DNA of 64,000 bases from Paenibacillus pini JCM 16418 (GCF_000576305.1 NZ_BAVZ01000009.1:124001-188000); one strand, 5' to 3'. Shown: positions 1-9,997, counted from the first letter of the stretch. Made by a program: numbers and translations. The notes: generated by a model from the sequence alone, not told the origin.

Positions 1-65
1 TTACACGAAGTAATGATGGGGTAGTCATGTTCAATTAGAATGTCTTAGGGTCAAATTCTAGCTGG

Positions 66-86
66 GGGTCGCATCAGATGCGACCC
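66..86 (+). terminator. Hairpin upstream of the ABC ATPase gene
   Basis: A perfect 8-bp inverted repeat (GGGTCGCA / TGCGACCC, loop TCAGA) is followed by TCTTT. It sits between whatever gene precedes the window and the ATPase gene. The short T-run makes it a weak or leaky terminator, or an mRNA-processing hairpin of the kind that sets different expression levels of a binding protein and its ATPase. No open frame in bases 1-60 could be assigned. Confidence 0.4.
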
Positions 87-116
87 TCTTTACTCGCAAG
101 GGGAGGAAGCGGAGAA

Positions 117-1640
117 ATGTCATCATCTTTTAGGCTGGAAATGAAGTCTATTACTAAACAGTTTGCCGGGATTCCAGCTTTGCAGGGTGTGGATTTCTCT
201 GTAAATGGAGGTCAGATCCATGCTCTTCTCGGCGCAAATGGAGCTGGAAAAAGCACGCTGATGAAGATACTATCAGGTGCCTATTATCCAGATGAGGGCG
301 AGATTCTAGCTCAAGGTAAATTGCTGGAACTTACGTCACCAGCTGCCTCCAAGCAAGGTGGTATTCACTGTGTTTATCAAGAGGTTGACTCGGCGCTTGT
401 TCCGCAACTAAACGTGGTGGAGAATGTGATGCTCGATAGCTTATCTGCGAAAAATTCAAGGATATGGTTAAACCCTACCCGCATGGAAGAAAAAGTAAAA
501 TCTATTCTGAATCGGCTTAATGTAAACATTGATATTCAGTCTAAAGTGAGTGACCTGAGCCTCGCTGAGAAGCAAATGGTACTCATTGCACGTACGTTAG
601 CACAGGATGCAAAAGTCATCATTTTTGATGAGCCAACGGCTCCTCTTAGCGAGAGTGAAAGTCGTTCTTTCTTCCGTATCCTGCATGGACTTCGCGATTC
701 CGGCGTCGCATGTATTTTCATAACGCATCGGCTGCCGGAGGTATTGGAGCATTGTGACTGTGTTACAGTGATGCGAGATGGTAGAAAAGTCCACACTGGA
801 GATACCCGAGAAACAAATGCAGAGCAGCTAATCGAACAGATGCTAGGCAAAACGTTTGAAGAAGAGTTTCCGAAGGTGGATGCTGAGATTGGTGAAGTGA
901 TTTTCGAAGCTTCTAATATCCGTAGAGGCCATCAATTACGCGGTGTAGATATCAAAGTTAGAAGTGGGGAAATTGTCGCCGTTGTTGGTCTTGTTGGAGC
1001 GGGAAAGACCGAACTTGCCCGTATTCTAAGTGGCGCCGATCGAATGGATTCGGGTGCAATATCGATGAAGGGGAAGTCTTTGAAACTTAAACAACCCGCA
1101 GATGCAGTGGCAGCTGGGATTGTATTGGTTCCAGAGGAACGGCGTAAACAAGGTATTTTCATACAGGATTCCGTTGAGCATAATTTGAGCTTGCCAGTGC
1201 TGGATTTAGTTAGCCGGATGGGATTTGTAGCAGCAAGAAGAGAGAAGGAGCGCGCAAATCGTTTGGTAGATGCACTTGGTATTAAAGCAGCTTCAGGCAA
1301 ACAAGCTCTTCAATATTTAAGTGGTGGTAACCAACAGAAGGTAGCTATTGGCAAATGGCTTGAGAGCAGCAGTGACGTATTCATTTTTGATGAACCTACC
1401 AAAGGGGTAGACATTGGTGCAAAAAGTGATATTTTTCGTATTATCGGAGATTTAGCTGCTCAGGGCAAAGGTATACTATATTTCACTTGCGAACTAGCTG
1501 AGGGCTTAGGCATTGGTGACCGTATTGCAGTAATGAGCGATGGTCAAATTACGAAAGAATTTAAGCGTGGAGAAGCCGATCAGGCGCAGCTCCTTTATTA
1601 TGCCAGCGGCGGCACGGAGGTTACAACTTATGAAGGATAA
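117..1640 (+). CDS. Sugar-type ABC transporter ATP-binding protein (RbsA/MglA family)
   Basis: A 507-residue double ATPase that powers uptake of a sugar or sugar-like solute at the inner face of the membrane. The first nucleotide-binding half has a Walker A motif GANGAGKS near residues 39-46, Walker B FDEPT, and the degenerate LSLAEKQ signature usual for this family. The second half has GLVGAGKT, the signature LSGGNQQK and FDEPTKGVD. The length fits RbsA/MglA (about 500). I start at ATG 117, behind GGAGGAAGCGGAGAA, rather than at the earlier in-frame start at 78, which lies inside a hairpin. The gene overlaps the downstream permease by 11 bp. The substrate cannot be read from the sequence, and the binding-protein gene is probably just upstream of the window. 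Confidence 0.9.
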   Translation: MSSSFRLEMKSITKQFAGIPALQGVDFSVNGGQIHALLGANGAGKSTLMKILSGAYYPDEGEILAQGKLLELTSPAASKQGGIHCVYQEVDSALVPQLNVVENVMLDSLSAKNSRIWLNPTRMEEKVKSILNRLNVNIDIQSKVSDLSLAEKQMVLIARTLAQDAKVIIFDEPTAPLSESESRSFFRILHGLRDSGVACIFITHRLPEVLEHCDCVTVMRDGRKVHTGDTRETNAEQLIEQMLGKTFEEEFPKVDAEIGEVIFEASNIRRGHQLRGVDIKVRSGEIVAVVGLVGAGKTELARILSGADRMDSGAISMKGKSLKLKQPADAVAAGIVLVPEERRKQGIFIQDSVEHNLSLPVLDLVSRMGFVAARREKERANRLVDALGIKAASGKQALQYLSGGNQQKVAIGKWLESSSDVFIFDEPTKGVDIGAKSDIFRIIGDLAAQGKGILYFTCELAEGLGIGDRIAVMSDGQITKEFKRGEADQAQLLYYASGGTEVTTYEG

Positions 1641-2616
1641 AGCATTGCATTTTGCATTTAGATATGGAGCTATCATTGTAATTATAGGTGTCATCACGTT
1701 TTTCTCGGTTCGTCTTCCATACTTTTTTTCTCTGAATAATTTTGCTGACATTTTAGGATCAATCACGATCGTTACGTTTGTAGCTATAGGTGTGACACTT
1801 TCATTAATTGTCGATGGATTTGATTTATCTGTTGGTTCAACCGTTTCGCTAACCACAATAGGTGCTGCCTCACTGATGATTTGGTACGAGCAGCCGCTAT
1901 ATATCGTGATTTTGGTTCCTTTGATTATTGGGGCAGTCATTGGACTTCTTAATGCATTTTTGATCGTGAAATTACGAATTCCTGACTTACTTGCCACGCT
2001 CGCGATGATGTATATCGTAGGCGGGATCCATAAGACGTACACGCAGGGATATAACATTTATAATCACATGGCATTTCAGGACGGAACAAAAGCACCTGGT
2101 GAAATGACTAAATCCTTCTTGCAACTTGGACAAGGAAAATGGCTTGGGATTCCGATTTCTGTGATCTTGCTACTGATTGCTGTTGCTGTTGTTCATATAT
2201 TTCTCACACGGACCAAATATGGTCGTCAAATGTATGTTACAGGTGGCAATGTAGAGGCTGCTCGATTGTCTGGAATCAAGGTGAATAAGGTAAGAACGCT
2301 TGCTTATGTTGCTTCTGGCGTATTTGCGGCTATTGGTGGAATTCTATTTGCTTCTCGTGTCGGTTCGGGTCAAATTGATGCAGGTTCTCCGTTATTAATG
2401 GAATCGGTAGCTGCAGTTTTCGTTGGATTTTCCGTTTTTGGAGCGGGGAAACCGAATGTAATTGGCACGTTTATTGGCTCTGTTTTAATCGGGGTACTTG
2501 TGAATGGATTGACGATGATGAATTTGCAGTATTTTACACATGATATTGTAAAAGGTACGGTATTAGTGTTAGCATTAGCTGTTACTTTTTACGTTTTAAA
2601 CCGTTCTAAGACCTAA
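1630..2616 (+). CDS. Sugar-type ABC transporter permease (RbsC family)
   Basis: A 328-residue, very hydrophobic protein with about eight to ten predicted membrane spans. It carries the RbsC-type stretch GVTLSLIVDGFDLSVGS early and the cytoplasmic coupling region GGNVEAARLSGIKV near two thirds of its length. The start at ATG 1630 is behind CGGAGG and inside the 3' end of the ATPase gene, so the two are translationally coupled. With the ATPase it forms the core of one importer. It is the last gene of the operon: HU follows after a 172-bp gap with its own promoter-like sequence. Substrate unknown. Confidence 0.88.
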   Translation: MKDKALHFAFRYGAIIVIIGVITFFSVRLPYFFSLNNFADILGSITIVTFVAIGVTLSLIVDGFDLSVGSTVSLTTIGAASLMIWYEQPLYIVILVPLIIGAVIGLLNAFLIVKLRIPDLLATLAMMYIVGGIHKTYTQGYNIYNHMAFQDGTKAPGEMTKSFLQLGQGKWLGIPISVILLLIAVAVVHIFLTRTKYGRQMYVTGGNVEAARLSGIKVNKVRTLAYVASGVFAAIGGILFASRVGSGQIDAGSPLLMESVAAVFVGFSVFGAGKPNVIGTFIGSVLIGVLVNGLTMMNLQYFTHDIVKGTVLVLALAVTFYVLNRSKT

Positions 2617-2621
2617 ACCTC

Positions 2622-2650
2622 TTGTAATTATACTTTGGCTGTATTACTAT
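2622..2650 (+). promoter_or_regulatory. Possible sigma-A promoter for hup
   Basis: TTGTAA (2622-2627) and TACTAT (2645-2650) are separated by 17 bp, about 140 bp upstream of the HU gene. The long leader contains short hairpins such as CCGCG/CGCGG near 2661-2673. Both boxes deviate from consensus, so this is tentative. Confidence 0.35.
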
Positions 2651-2788
2651 AAGTTTGTTCCGCGCCTCGCGGTTGATTCACATCAACTTGGCGATTCTAT
2701 CTGTAAATCTAACAGATGAACGTATAATTAGCGGCAAAACGGAAAGAGTGTTTAATAATCTACTCATTCACTGGGAGGTGAAAACAAA

Positions 2789-3061
2789 ATGAACAAATCT
2801 GAATTGATTTCCCAAGTAGCTGAATCGACTGAATTGTCCAAAAAGGATGCAACGAAAGCAGTTGACTCTGTATTCGAAGCAATCGCTCAAGCACTACAAA
2901 GCGGTGATAAAGTCCAGCTAGTTGGTTTCGGAAACTTTGAAGTGCGCGAACGTTCTGCACGCAAAGGCCGTAATCCACAAACAGGTGAAGAAATCGAAAT
3001 TCCTTCGAGCAAGATCCCGGCATTCAAACCAGGTAAAGCTCTTAAAGACGGAATTAAATAA
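2789..3061 (+). CDS. hup: DNA-binding protein HU
   Basis: A 90-residue HU-family nucleoid protein that binds and bends DNA as a dimer. The N-terminal helical part starts [12 protein letters not shown], and the beta-arm has the signature [18 protein letters not shown]. The length is exactly that of bacterial HU (90-92). A strong ribosome site (GGGAGGTG) precedes ATG 2789. In B. subtilis the orthologue hbs sits at the same place, upstream of mtrB. It is probably essential and strongly expressed, with its own terminator. Confidence 0.97.
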   Translation: MNKSELISQVAESTELSKKDATKAVDSVFEAIAQALQSGDKVQLVGFGNFEVRERSARKGRNPQTGEEIEIPSSKIPAFKPGKALKDGIK

Positions 3062-3085
3062 GATTTCTACATATTCCATAAGCAC

Positions 3086-3121
3086 CAAAAAAAGACCGTG
3101 ACGTTTGTTCACGGCCTTTTC
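3086..3121 (+). terminator. Bidirectional terminator after hup
   Basis: CCGTGA / TCACGG stem (3096-3101 and 3109-3114) flanked by an A-run on the left and TTTT on the right. It can serve the HU gene on the plus strand and the convergent small gene on the minus strand. Confidence 0.75.
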
Positions 3122-3309
3122 TATTCTAACGATCTTTTTTTTTGCGTTTCTCGCGACTCTGTAGAATCCTGCTCTGACATGTTGGAATCTTGTTGTTCTG
3201 AATAAGCAATAAGAATAACGGGATTGCCTGTGGATTGGCTGAGTCGTTCTTCATATTCACGGACCATCGTTAGTTGATCCTCTTGAAGTTCCGCTGGTTC
3301 GTAACTCAT
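3121..3309 (-). CDS. Small acidic protein of unknown function
   Basis: A 62-residue protein not recognised as a member of a named family. The N-terminal half (MSYEPAELQEDQ, then a helix-like stretch with REYEERL) looks structured. The C-terminal third is rich in S, E, Q and D and looks disordered. The start is ATG at 3309, behind AAGGAGTG. An earlier in-frame GTG overlaps that ribosome site and is unlikely. It is transcribed divergently from mtrB and converges on hup. The good ribosome site and clean boundaries argue for a real gene. Confidence 0.6.
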   Translation of the reverse strand: MSYEPAELQEDQLTMVREYEERLSQSTGNPVILIAYSEQQDSNMSEQDSTESRETQKKRSLE

Positions 3310-3408
3310 TTTATAAATCACTCCTTTGTCTGTACTTAGACTTTAGTATGGCCCAAGGGTTCTAAATTCATATAAGGTATAGCTTCCAGCAGAAAGGATA
3401 AAACCGAC

Positions 3409-3633
3409 ATGGAAATGACAAATAACAATGATTATATCGTGATCAAGGCTAAAGAAAACGGTGTTCAGGTGTTCGGGCTTACACGTGGTCAGGATACGAA
3501 GTTCCACCATACGGAAAAATTGGATAAAGGTGAAATACTGGTTGTTCAGTTCACAGACCACACATCTGCTATGAAAATCCGAGGTAAGGCTCAAGTACAG
3601 ACGAAGCACGGAATCGTAGATACGGATAATTAA
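3409..3633 (+). CDS. mtrB: Trp RNA-binding attenuation protein (TRAP)
   Basis: A 74-residue TRAP subunit. In B. subtilis eleven subunits form a ring that, when loaded with tryptophan, wraps trp leader RNA around (G/U)AG triplets and causes termination. The match is strong: [16 protein letters not shown], then [13 protein letters not shown], then [12 protein letters not shown], all TRAP hallmarks including the Lys/Arg residues of the RNA-binding face. Usual length is about 75. The start is ATG 3409 behind AAAGGA. In B. subtilis mtrB follows folE; no folE is seen here. Its target is very probably the triplet array at 13092-13164 ahead of trpE. Confidence 0.95.
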   Translation: MEMTNNNDYIVIKAKENGVQVFGLTRGQDTKFHHTEKLDKGEILVVQFTDHTSAMKIRGKAQVQTKHGIVDTDN

Positions 3634-3658
3634 AAAGCAGGCATAGCCTGCTTTTTTT
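3632..3658 (+). terminator. Terminator after mtrB
   Basis: Perfect 11-bp stem AAAAAGCAGGC / GCCTGCTTTTT with loop ATA, directly after the mtrB stop codon and followed by a T-run. Confidence 0.88.
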
Positions 3659-3732
3659 AATTGTACAATGAGGTATGGAGCATTTCCTGAAGGACACACT
3701 AAGGGTACCTTATTTCGAAGGAGGACTGTACG

Positions 3733-4275
3733 ATGAAACGATTCATCTTTCCTAGCGTTACGATGCTCGTTACACTCGGGGCGGCAATGCTGCTGCCGCA
3801 GTTCTATGTTGTCCATACCTCTGCTGCTCAGCAGCAAAGCGTTGTGTCCACATTCAACCCATATTCCCAATTGATGTTGAGTAATGATAATATCGTCGAT
3901 TCCCTTGCCAATCTTCCACTGACATTGCAGATTGGAAGTGTGGAATGGGAGAATTCGATTCTAACCATAGATCTGAAAGTAATAACCCCTGAGACAACGA
4001 TTCCTGAAATTTATAATAACTTAGCTGAGTTTGTTAATTTCTGTTTCCAAAGAACGAGCAATGTTGATCAACTCATGTTGAGACTTGTTGCAGAAGATAA
4101 GTGGCTTGGTACTAAACATTTGCTGCTGGCAGCTAATATACACCGCGAAGATTGGAGTGCAGATCTAAATCAACAACTTGATAATACCGGTGAAGAATCA
4201 CTCTCTGAAATAGTGAAGCAGCGTTTTCATGTGACGGAAACAAAACTTTGGCGGAATCAATTCACTCAGCCATAA
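3733..4275 (+). CDS. Putative exported protein of unknown function
   Basis: A 180-residue protein with an N-terminal hydrophobic segment (residues about 5-22) that could be a signal peptide or membrane anchor, followed by an extracytoplasmic domain with no motif that I recognise. ATG 3733 lies behind GAAGGAGG. It stands alone between the mtrB terminator and hepS, where B. subtilis has no equivalent gene. Good ribosome site and full-length open frame support it as real. The function is not evident. Confidence 0.7.
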   Translation: MKRFIFPSVTMLVTLGAAMLLPQFYVVHTSAAQQQSVVSTFNPYSQLMLSNDNIVDSLANLPLTLQIGSVEWENSILTIDLKVITPETTIPEIYNNLAEFVNFCFQRTSNVDQLMLRLVAEDKWLGTKHLLLAANIHREDWSADLNQQLDNTGEESLSEIVKQRFHVTETKLWRNQFTQP

Positions 4276-4322
4276 AACGGTTAAAATATACGGTATCAAC
4301 TCGTGCGTAGGGAAATAACATG

Positions 4323-4331
4323 TGATATAAT
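4323..4331 (+). promoter_or_regulatory. Extended -10 promoter element ahead of hepS
   Basis: TGATATAAT matches an extended -10 box (TGn TATAAT) about 90 bp upstream of the hepS start. No good -35 box was found 17 bp upstream. Confidence 0.35.
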
Positions 4332-4422
4332 AAATAATATTGTGAACAAAAGTTCTTGGTAAACTTAAACAAATATTGAGACACAGACAAAAGTGAGAAC
4401 GTTATAGGCTCGGAGGCTGACG

Positions 4423-5292
4423 ATGAAACCGTACCGTATACCCCAATTAGCAGACAAATATGTCAATTATGACATGATCCAAAATCACACGCAGCTACCT
4501 TCATTTCCAGATGCTCGTGTCCAGTTATTATACATTTTTCTTAATCAGGGAAGCCGCTCCCCTCAATTAAATAGCGAGTTGTTTTCACTCGTTACAGCTC
4601 TAGTCCAAATTGGTATTGATACGCATGATACGATTGATACCGTTCAGGGCAAGCAAGGTGAAGGGTTAATGCGATCCCGTCAATTAAAGGTACTTGCAGG
4701 CGATTATTTCAGTAGCCGATTTTACCAGCTCTTGTCCCAGCAGGGTGAGATTGAAGTGGTCTCTGGACTTAGCAAAGCCATTTGCGACGTTAATGTCATG
4801 AAAATGGACTTGTATGCCAAGATGAAGAGCCAGTCACTGTCAGCAGAAGAATATTTGCGACAAACGGTGCAGCTGAATATGCAGCTGTTTCTTTCATTTA
4901 CACCCATGTTGGAAGAGGCGTTAGTTACATCTTGGGAGAAACTACTGCACGACTTCTGTGAATGTGAAGCTGTGGTTCGTGAGATGAGTCGCAGTACAGA
5001 CACAGAAACGTATGTATATAGCTTTTCTTACTGGCACATCTTGGATGTTGCTTCTGAAGAAGATAAGAGAGCTCTACGTGATAACAAAGTAGACATCAAA
5101 GAATGGAAGAAGCTATTGCTGAAATATAAGGCAAGCGAACAACTAGCAGAACAATTGCGGAAATCTATAAGTAGTGTTCAGGGGATTATCAAGGAACTCA
5201 AAGCGGATGGCAGATTCCGTGAGATCGGACAAGTTCTTGAGCCTTTTCTTCATCAACAGCATGCTTCTAGTTCTGCAGTAGGAGAGGGGTAG
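4423..5292 (+). CDS. hepS: Heptaprenyl diphosphate synthase component I
   Basis: A 289-residue protein of the HepS family, the non-catalytic small subunit of the two-part synthase that makes the C35 side chain of menaquinone-7. It contains the family landmarks around GIDTHDTID, RSRQLKVLAGDYFSSRFYQLLS and SGLSKAICDVN. It lacks the DDxxD prenyltransferase motifs, as expected, because these are in HepT (7724-8698). It is somewhat longer than the B. subtilis protein (about 250). ATG 4423 is behind CGGAGG, and menG starts 10 bp after the stop. The position ahead of menG is the same as in B. subtilis. Confidence 0.88.
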   Translation: MKPYRIPQLADKYVNYDMIQNHTQLPSFPDARVQLLYIFLNQGSRSPQLNSELFSLVTALVQIGIDTHDTIDTVQGKQGEGLMRSRQLKVLAGDYFSSRFYQLLSQQGEIEVVSGLSKAICDVNVMKMDLYAKMKSQSLSAEEYLRQTVQLNMQLFLSFTPMLEEALVTSWEKLLHDFCECEAVVREMSRSTDTETYVYSFSYWHILDVASEEDKRALRDNKVDIKEWKKLLLKYKASEQLAEQLRKSISSVQGIIKELKADGRFREIGQVLEPFLHQQHASSSAVGEG

Positions 5293-5302
5293 AGAGATCC
5301 GA

Positions 5303-6049
5303 ATGAATACCAACACAACGGAGCAGAAGGCGCCAACGAAAGATCAGTATGATCATGTGCAAGATGTTTTTCAGAGTATTGCTCCCAAATACGATGTGAT
5401 GAATGACATTTTGAGCTTTCGTAGGCACAAGGCTTGGCGTAAATTTGCAATGAAACGTATGAACATGAACGTGGGCGATACAGGTATCGATTTATGTTGT
5501 GGTACATGCGATTGGACACTAAGTATGGCAGAGGCAAGTCAAACAGGTGCAATGGTAGGACTTGATTTCAGTTCTAACATGCTTCAGGTGGGGCGAACAA
5601 AAATTGAAGCTAAGCATAAGGAGAAGCAGATTACGCTTGTACAAGGAGATGCAATGAGCCTTCCTTTCGAGGATAATAGCTTTGATTATGCGACAATTGG
5701 CTTCGGATTACGAAATGTACCTGATCTTGTACAAGTACTGCAAGAAATGAAAAGGGTAGTAAAGCCAGGTGGAATGGTTGTATGTCTGGAACTTTCCAAG
5801 CCGACATGGCAACCTTTTAAAGGACTTTATTATTTTTATTTTAAGAATATCTTACCTAACCTTGGTAAATTATTCGCTAAGCGTTATGAGCAGTATAAAT
5901 GGTTGCCAGATTCGCTTGCTCTCTTTCCTGGAAGAGATGAGCTTGCAGAAGTGTTTCGTTCCATTCAACTGCAACATGTCGAGGCCTTTCCCCTAACTGG
6001 TGGTATTGCGGCATTACATATTGGGATCAAGGAGAATCAGAATGTTTAA
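5303..6049 (+). CDS. menG: Demethylmenaquinone methyltransferase
   Basis: A 248-residue class I SAM-dependent methyltransferase (UbiE/MenG family) that methylates demethylmenaquinone in the last step of menaquinone synthesis. The N-terminal family motif APKYDVMNDILSFRRHKAWR, SAM-binding GIDLCCGTCDW and GFGLRNVPD are present. The length is slightly above the usual 230-240. The start is ATG 5303 behind GGAGAGGGG. Its end overlaps the UbiA-like gene by 8 bp. In this organism the quinone nucleus may come from the futalosine route rather than the classical Men route (see the following genes). Confidence 0.93.
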   Translation: MNTNTTEQKAPTKDQYDHVQDVFQSIAPKYDVMNDILSFRRHKAWRKFAMKRMNMNVGDTGIDLCCGTCDWTLSMAEASQTGAMVGLDFSSNMLQVGRTKIEAKHKEKQITLVQGDAMSLPFEDNSFDYATIGFGLRNVPDLVQVLQEMKRVVKPGGMVVCLELSKPTWQPFKGLYYFYFKNILPNLGKLFAKRYEQYKWLPDSLALFPGRDELAEVFRSIQLQHVEAFPLTGGIAALHIGIKENQNV

Positions 6050-6914
6050 GAAAATTGGCATCTTTCTTGAGATGATCAAGATAGAACATACATTATTTGC
6101 TTTACCTTTCGCTTTTATGGGAGCAATCCTAGGATCCGTTGTGGGTAACGGACATTTACCCACTTGGGCACAAATTGGCTGGATATTGATGGCGATGTTT
6201 GGAGCACGTAGTGCGGCTTTCGGTTTGAATCGGATGATTGATCAGGTTATTGATAAGAAGAATCCGCGTACAGCAGGTCGAGCCATTCCGGCAGGACTAC
6301 TCAAGAATATGGAAGTTATTTTGTTCACAATCATTTCATTCCTATTGTTATTCTGGGCTGCCTTTGAACTGTCGCCACTTGCAGTTAAATTATTACCGGT
6401 TGCTGTATTTATGCTCGTCATTTATTCGTATACTAAAAGATTTACTTGGCTGTGTCATCTTGTTCTTGGGCTTACAATAGGACTTGCGCCTTTGGGTGGT
6501 TGGGTAGCTGTAACCAATGATATTAACTGGATTGCTCTTGTATTTTACATAGCCATATCATTTTGGACAGCTGGTTTTGATATTATTTATGCCATTCAAG
6601 ACATGGATTTTGATAAAAAAGAAGGATTATACTCGATTCCTTCCCGTTTTGGTATGAATGCTTCTTTACAAATCGCTCGTTATTTTCACGTTGTGACCGC
6701 TATTGGATTTGTTATTCTGTTCTTTGCAACTCAGCTAAGCTGGTGGTATTTAGCAGGTATGATCATATCCTATGCTATTTTGTTCTATGAGCATTACATC
6801 TTGTCACCTAAAGATATGAGCAAGCTACAGACATCGTTCTTTACCATGAACAGCGTCCTAAGTATGGTATTGTTCGTCTTTACTTTAATAGATTTGGTGG
6901 TGCAGTTCTATTGA
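6042..6914 (+). CDS. UbiA-family polyprenyltransferase, probable menaquinone prenylation (MqnP-like)
   Basis: A 290-residue integral membrane prenyltransferase with about eight spans. The two Asp-rich sites are visible: NRMIDQVIDKKNPRT near residues 65-80, and DIIYAIQDMDFDKKEGLYS near 185-203. UbiA-like enzymes attach a polyprenyl chain to an aromatic acid. Next to hepS, menG and ubiX, the likely role is prenylation of a menaquinone precursor (dehydrohypoxanthine-futalosine-pathway naphthoate), but the substrate is inferred. The start is ATG 6042 behind AAGGAGAATCAG, inside the end of menG. The gene is absent from this locus in B. subtilis. Confidence 0.85.
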   Translation: MFKKIGIFLEMIKIEHTLFALPFAFMGAILGSVVGNGHLPTWAQIGWILMAMFGARSAAFGLNRMIDQVIDKKNPRTAGRAIPAGLLKNMEVILFTIISFLLLFWAAFELSPLAVKLLPVAVFMLVIYSYTKRFTWLCHLVLGLTIGLAPLGGWVAVTNDINWIALVFYIAISFWTAGFDIIYAIQDMDFDKKEGLYSIPSRFGMNASLQIARYFHVVTAIGFVILFFATQLSWWYLAGMIISYAILFYEHYILSPKDMSKLQTSFFTMNSVLSMVLFVFTLIDLVVQFY

Positions 6915-7555
6915 TACAACCAGCGGACAAGAAGCTGAACTGGATTGTAGGAATCACCGGTGCCAGTGGATCCGTGTATGGAGTTCGGCTTATTGAGGTT
7001 CTATTGCAAAAGGGCTTCAATGTACATGTGGTTGTCTCCAATGCAGGCTGGCGTGTCCTTCATGAAGAGTTAGGCTGGAATATCACACGTCGTGAACAGG
7101 CTCTAAGTGAAAAATTTTCTGATACAGCAGGGTCCTTAATTTATCATCCTGTAGCAGACATAGGTGCCACAATTGCCAGTGGTTCTTTTCAAGTCGAAGG
7201 AATGGTCATCGCACCTTGCTCTATGGGAACGCTATCGGGCGTCGCTCATGGCTCCTCAGATAATTTGATGACAAGAGCCGCAGACGTTATGTTGAAGGAA
7301 GGTAGGCCGCTGGTGCTGGTGCCACGTGAAACGCCACTTCATGCCATCCATCTTGAGAATATGCTGAAACTGGCGAGACTTGGTGTGAAGATTATTCCGG
7401 CCATGCCAGCTTTTTATTTTCATCCACAGCGAATTGAGGATTTGATTGATTTTCAGGTGGGTAAACTATTAGATAGTTTACGAATTGATCATGAACTCTT
7501 CACCCGGTGGCAAGGCGGAGCTGCGGCAGCTGTGAAACTACAGCCAGATCTATAA
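6911..7555 (+). CDS. ubiX: UbiX-family flavin prenyltransferase
   Basis: A 214-residue flavoprotein that makes prenylated FMN, the cofactor of UbiD-type decarboxylases. The FMN-binding start GITGASGSVYGVRL, the central APCSMGTLSGVAHGSSDNL and the dimethylallyl-phosphate-site motif LVLVPRETPLHAIHL identify it. The usual length is about 190-205. The start is TTG 6911, overlapping the TGA of the UbiA-like gene (TTGA). In a menaquinone context it would serve a UbiD-like decarboxylase (MqnL type) encoded elsewhere, as no ubiD homologue lies in the window. Confidence 0.92.
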   Translation: MIQPADKKLNWIVGITGASGSVYGVRLIEVLLQKGFNVHVVVSNAGWRVLHEELGWNITRREQALSEKFSDTAGSLIYHPVADIGATIASGSFQVEGMVIAPCSMGTLSGVAHGSSDNLMTRAADVMLKEGRPLVLVPRETPLHAIHLENMLKLARLGVKIIPAMPAFYFHPQRIEDLIDFQVGKLLDSLRIDHELFTRWQGGAAAAVKLQPDL

Positions 7556-7723
7556 ACAATGAGTGACTATGTAATGCTTCACCAGATTATGATATCCTTA
7601 AAATAAGAAAAGAACAGCAGGGGGAAAACACCAACTCTTTTTCGCTATGATCATGAGACGGATTTCATAAAGCATGAAATGAACATGGCAGTGGAGTGAG
7701 AATATACGGATACGGGTGAAAGA

Positions 7724-8698
7724 ATGAAGAGATTAGACATTTTCGGATTGTTAAAAAAAGATATGGCACATATTGAGCAGGAATTGTTCCGCAGTATTGA
7801 AGGAGACCATGAGCTGCTTAATGAGACGTCGATGCACTTACTCAAAGCCGGTGGTAAACGCCTGCGTCCTGTTTTCGTTTTGATGGGTGGAAAGTTTGGA
7901 CATTATGATCTAGAAAAGCTTAAACATGTAGCAGTTCCGCTCGAACTAATACATATGGCTTCGCTTGTTCACGATGACGTTATTGATGATGCGGATACTC
8001 GCCGTGGACAATTAACGGTTAAATCTCGCTGGGATAATCGGATTGCCATGTACACAGGGGATTATATCTATGCCCGTGCGCTGCAGCTTGCTACAGAGCT
8101 TCCGAATCCGCAGATTCATCAAATTTTATCCAAAGCCATGGTCGAAATGTCCATTGGCGAAATGGAACAAATACGAGACTTTTTCAATATTGAACAAAGT
8201 GTACGCAGATATTTGCTACGGATTCGCCGCAAAACAGCACTACTGATTGCTATCAGTTGTCAGCTCGGTGCTGTGGCAGCGGAGGCAGATCGTAAAGTGG
8301 GTCAGCTTCTTTATCGGTACGGCTATAATGTCGGTATGGCATTTCAGATTCAGGATGACCTTCTGGATCTTTGTGGTACAGAGAAGCAGATTGGTAAGCC
8401 ACCTGGAAGTGATATGCGTCAAGGTAATATAACCTTGCCTGTTATTTATGCGCTGCAGGATGAGAAGGTACGTGTGCCGTTGATTCAGGAGATCAAGCGA
8501 ATTCACGAACTAAATGGAGAATGCGATGTGTCGGCAGCTGTTAATATGATTAAAGCTAGCCGAGGGATCTCACAAGCGGAAAACCTTGGTTCACGTTATA
8601 TCCAAAAAGCGCTTTATGCCCTGAATGAACTGCCAGATAACCGTACAAAGAAGAATTTAAAAGATATCGCTCATTTTGTTACTAAACGGTCTTATTAA
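7724..8698 (+). CDS. hepT: Heptaprenyl diphosphate synthase component II
   Basis: A 324-residue catalytic subunit of heptaprenyl diphosphate synthase. The first Asp-rich motif is DDVIDDADTRRG (residues about 85-96) and the second is QIQDDLLDLCGTEKQIGKP. KAGGKRLRPVF near residue 43 binds isopentenyl diphosphate. Length equals the family norm (about 320). ATG 7724 follows GGGTGAAAG. The 168-bp gap after ubiX holds no gene. Many related loci have a menaquinone gene (mqnA) here, but none is seen. Confidence 0.95.
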   Translation: MKRLDIFGLLKKDMAHIEQELFRSIEGDHELLNETSMHLLKAGGKRLRPVFVLMGGKFGHYDLEKLKHVAVPLELIHMASLVHDDVIDDADTRRGQLTVKSRWDNRIAMYTGDYIYARALQLATELPNPQIHQILSKAMVEMSIGEMEQIRDFFNIEQSVRRYLLRIRRKTALLIAISCQLGAVAAEADRKVGQLLYRYGYNVGMAFQIQDDLLDLCGTEKQIGKPPGSDMRQGNITLPVIYALQDEKVRVPLIQEIKRIHELNGECDVSAAVNMIKASRGISQAENLGSRYIQKALYALNELPDNRTKKNLKDIAHFVTKRSY

Positions 8699-8718
8699 CT
8701 CAGAGGGAGTGAATTTAC

Positions 8719-9997
<1,279 letters not shown>

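Noticed and set aside
1..60. C-terminal codons of an upstream binding-protein gene
   Set aside because: All three frames stop within 36 bases and none gives a recognisable ending, so no gene was called.
1506..2057. 183-codon open frame on the minus strand inside the permease gene
   Set aside because: Antisense shadow of a clear membrane protein; no ribosome site and low-complexity Ile/Thr/Pro composition.
3322..3408. folE (mtrA) expected upstream of mtrB
   Set aside because: The gap is only 87 bases and the gene on the left is small and divergent; folE is not in this window.
3343..3870. 175-codon open frame on the minus strand over mtrB and the exported-protein gene
   Set aside because: It lies opposite the well-supported mtrB gene and its terminator and has no recognisable product.
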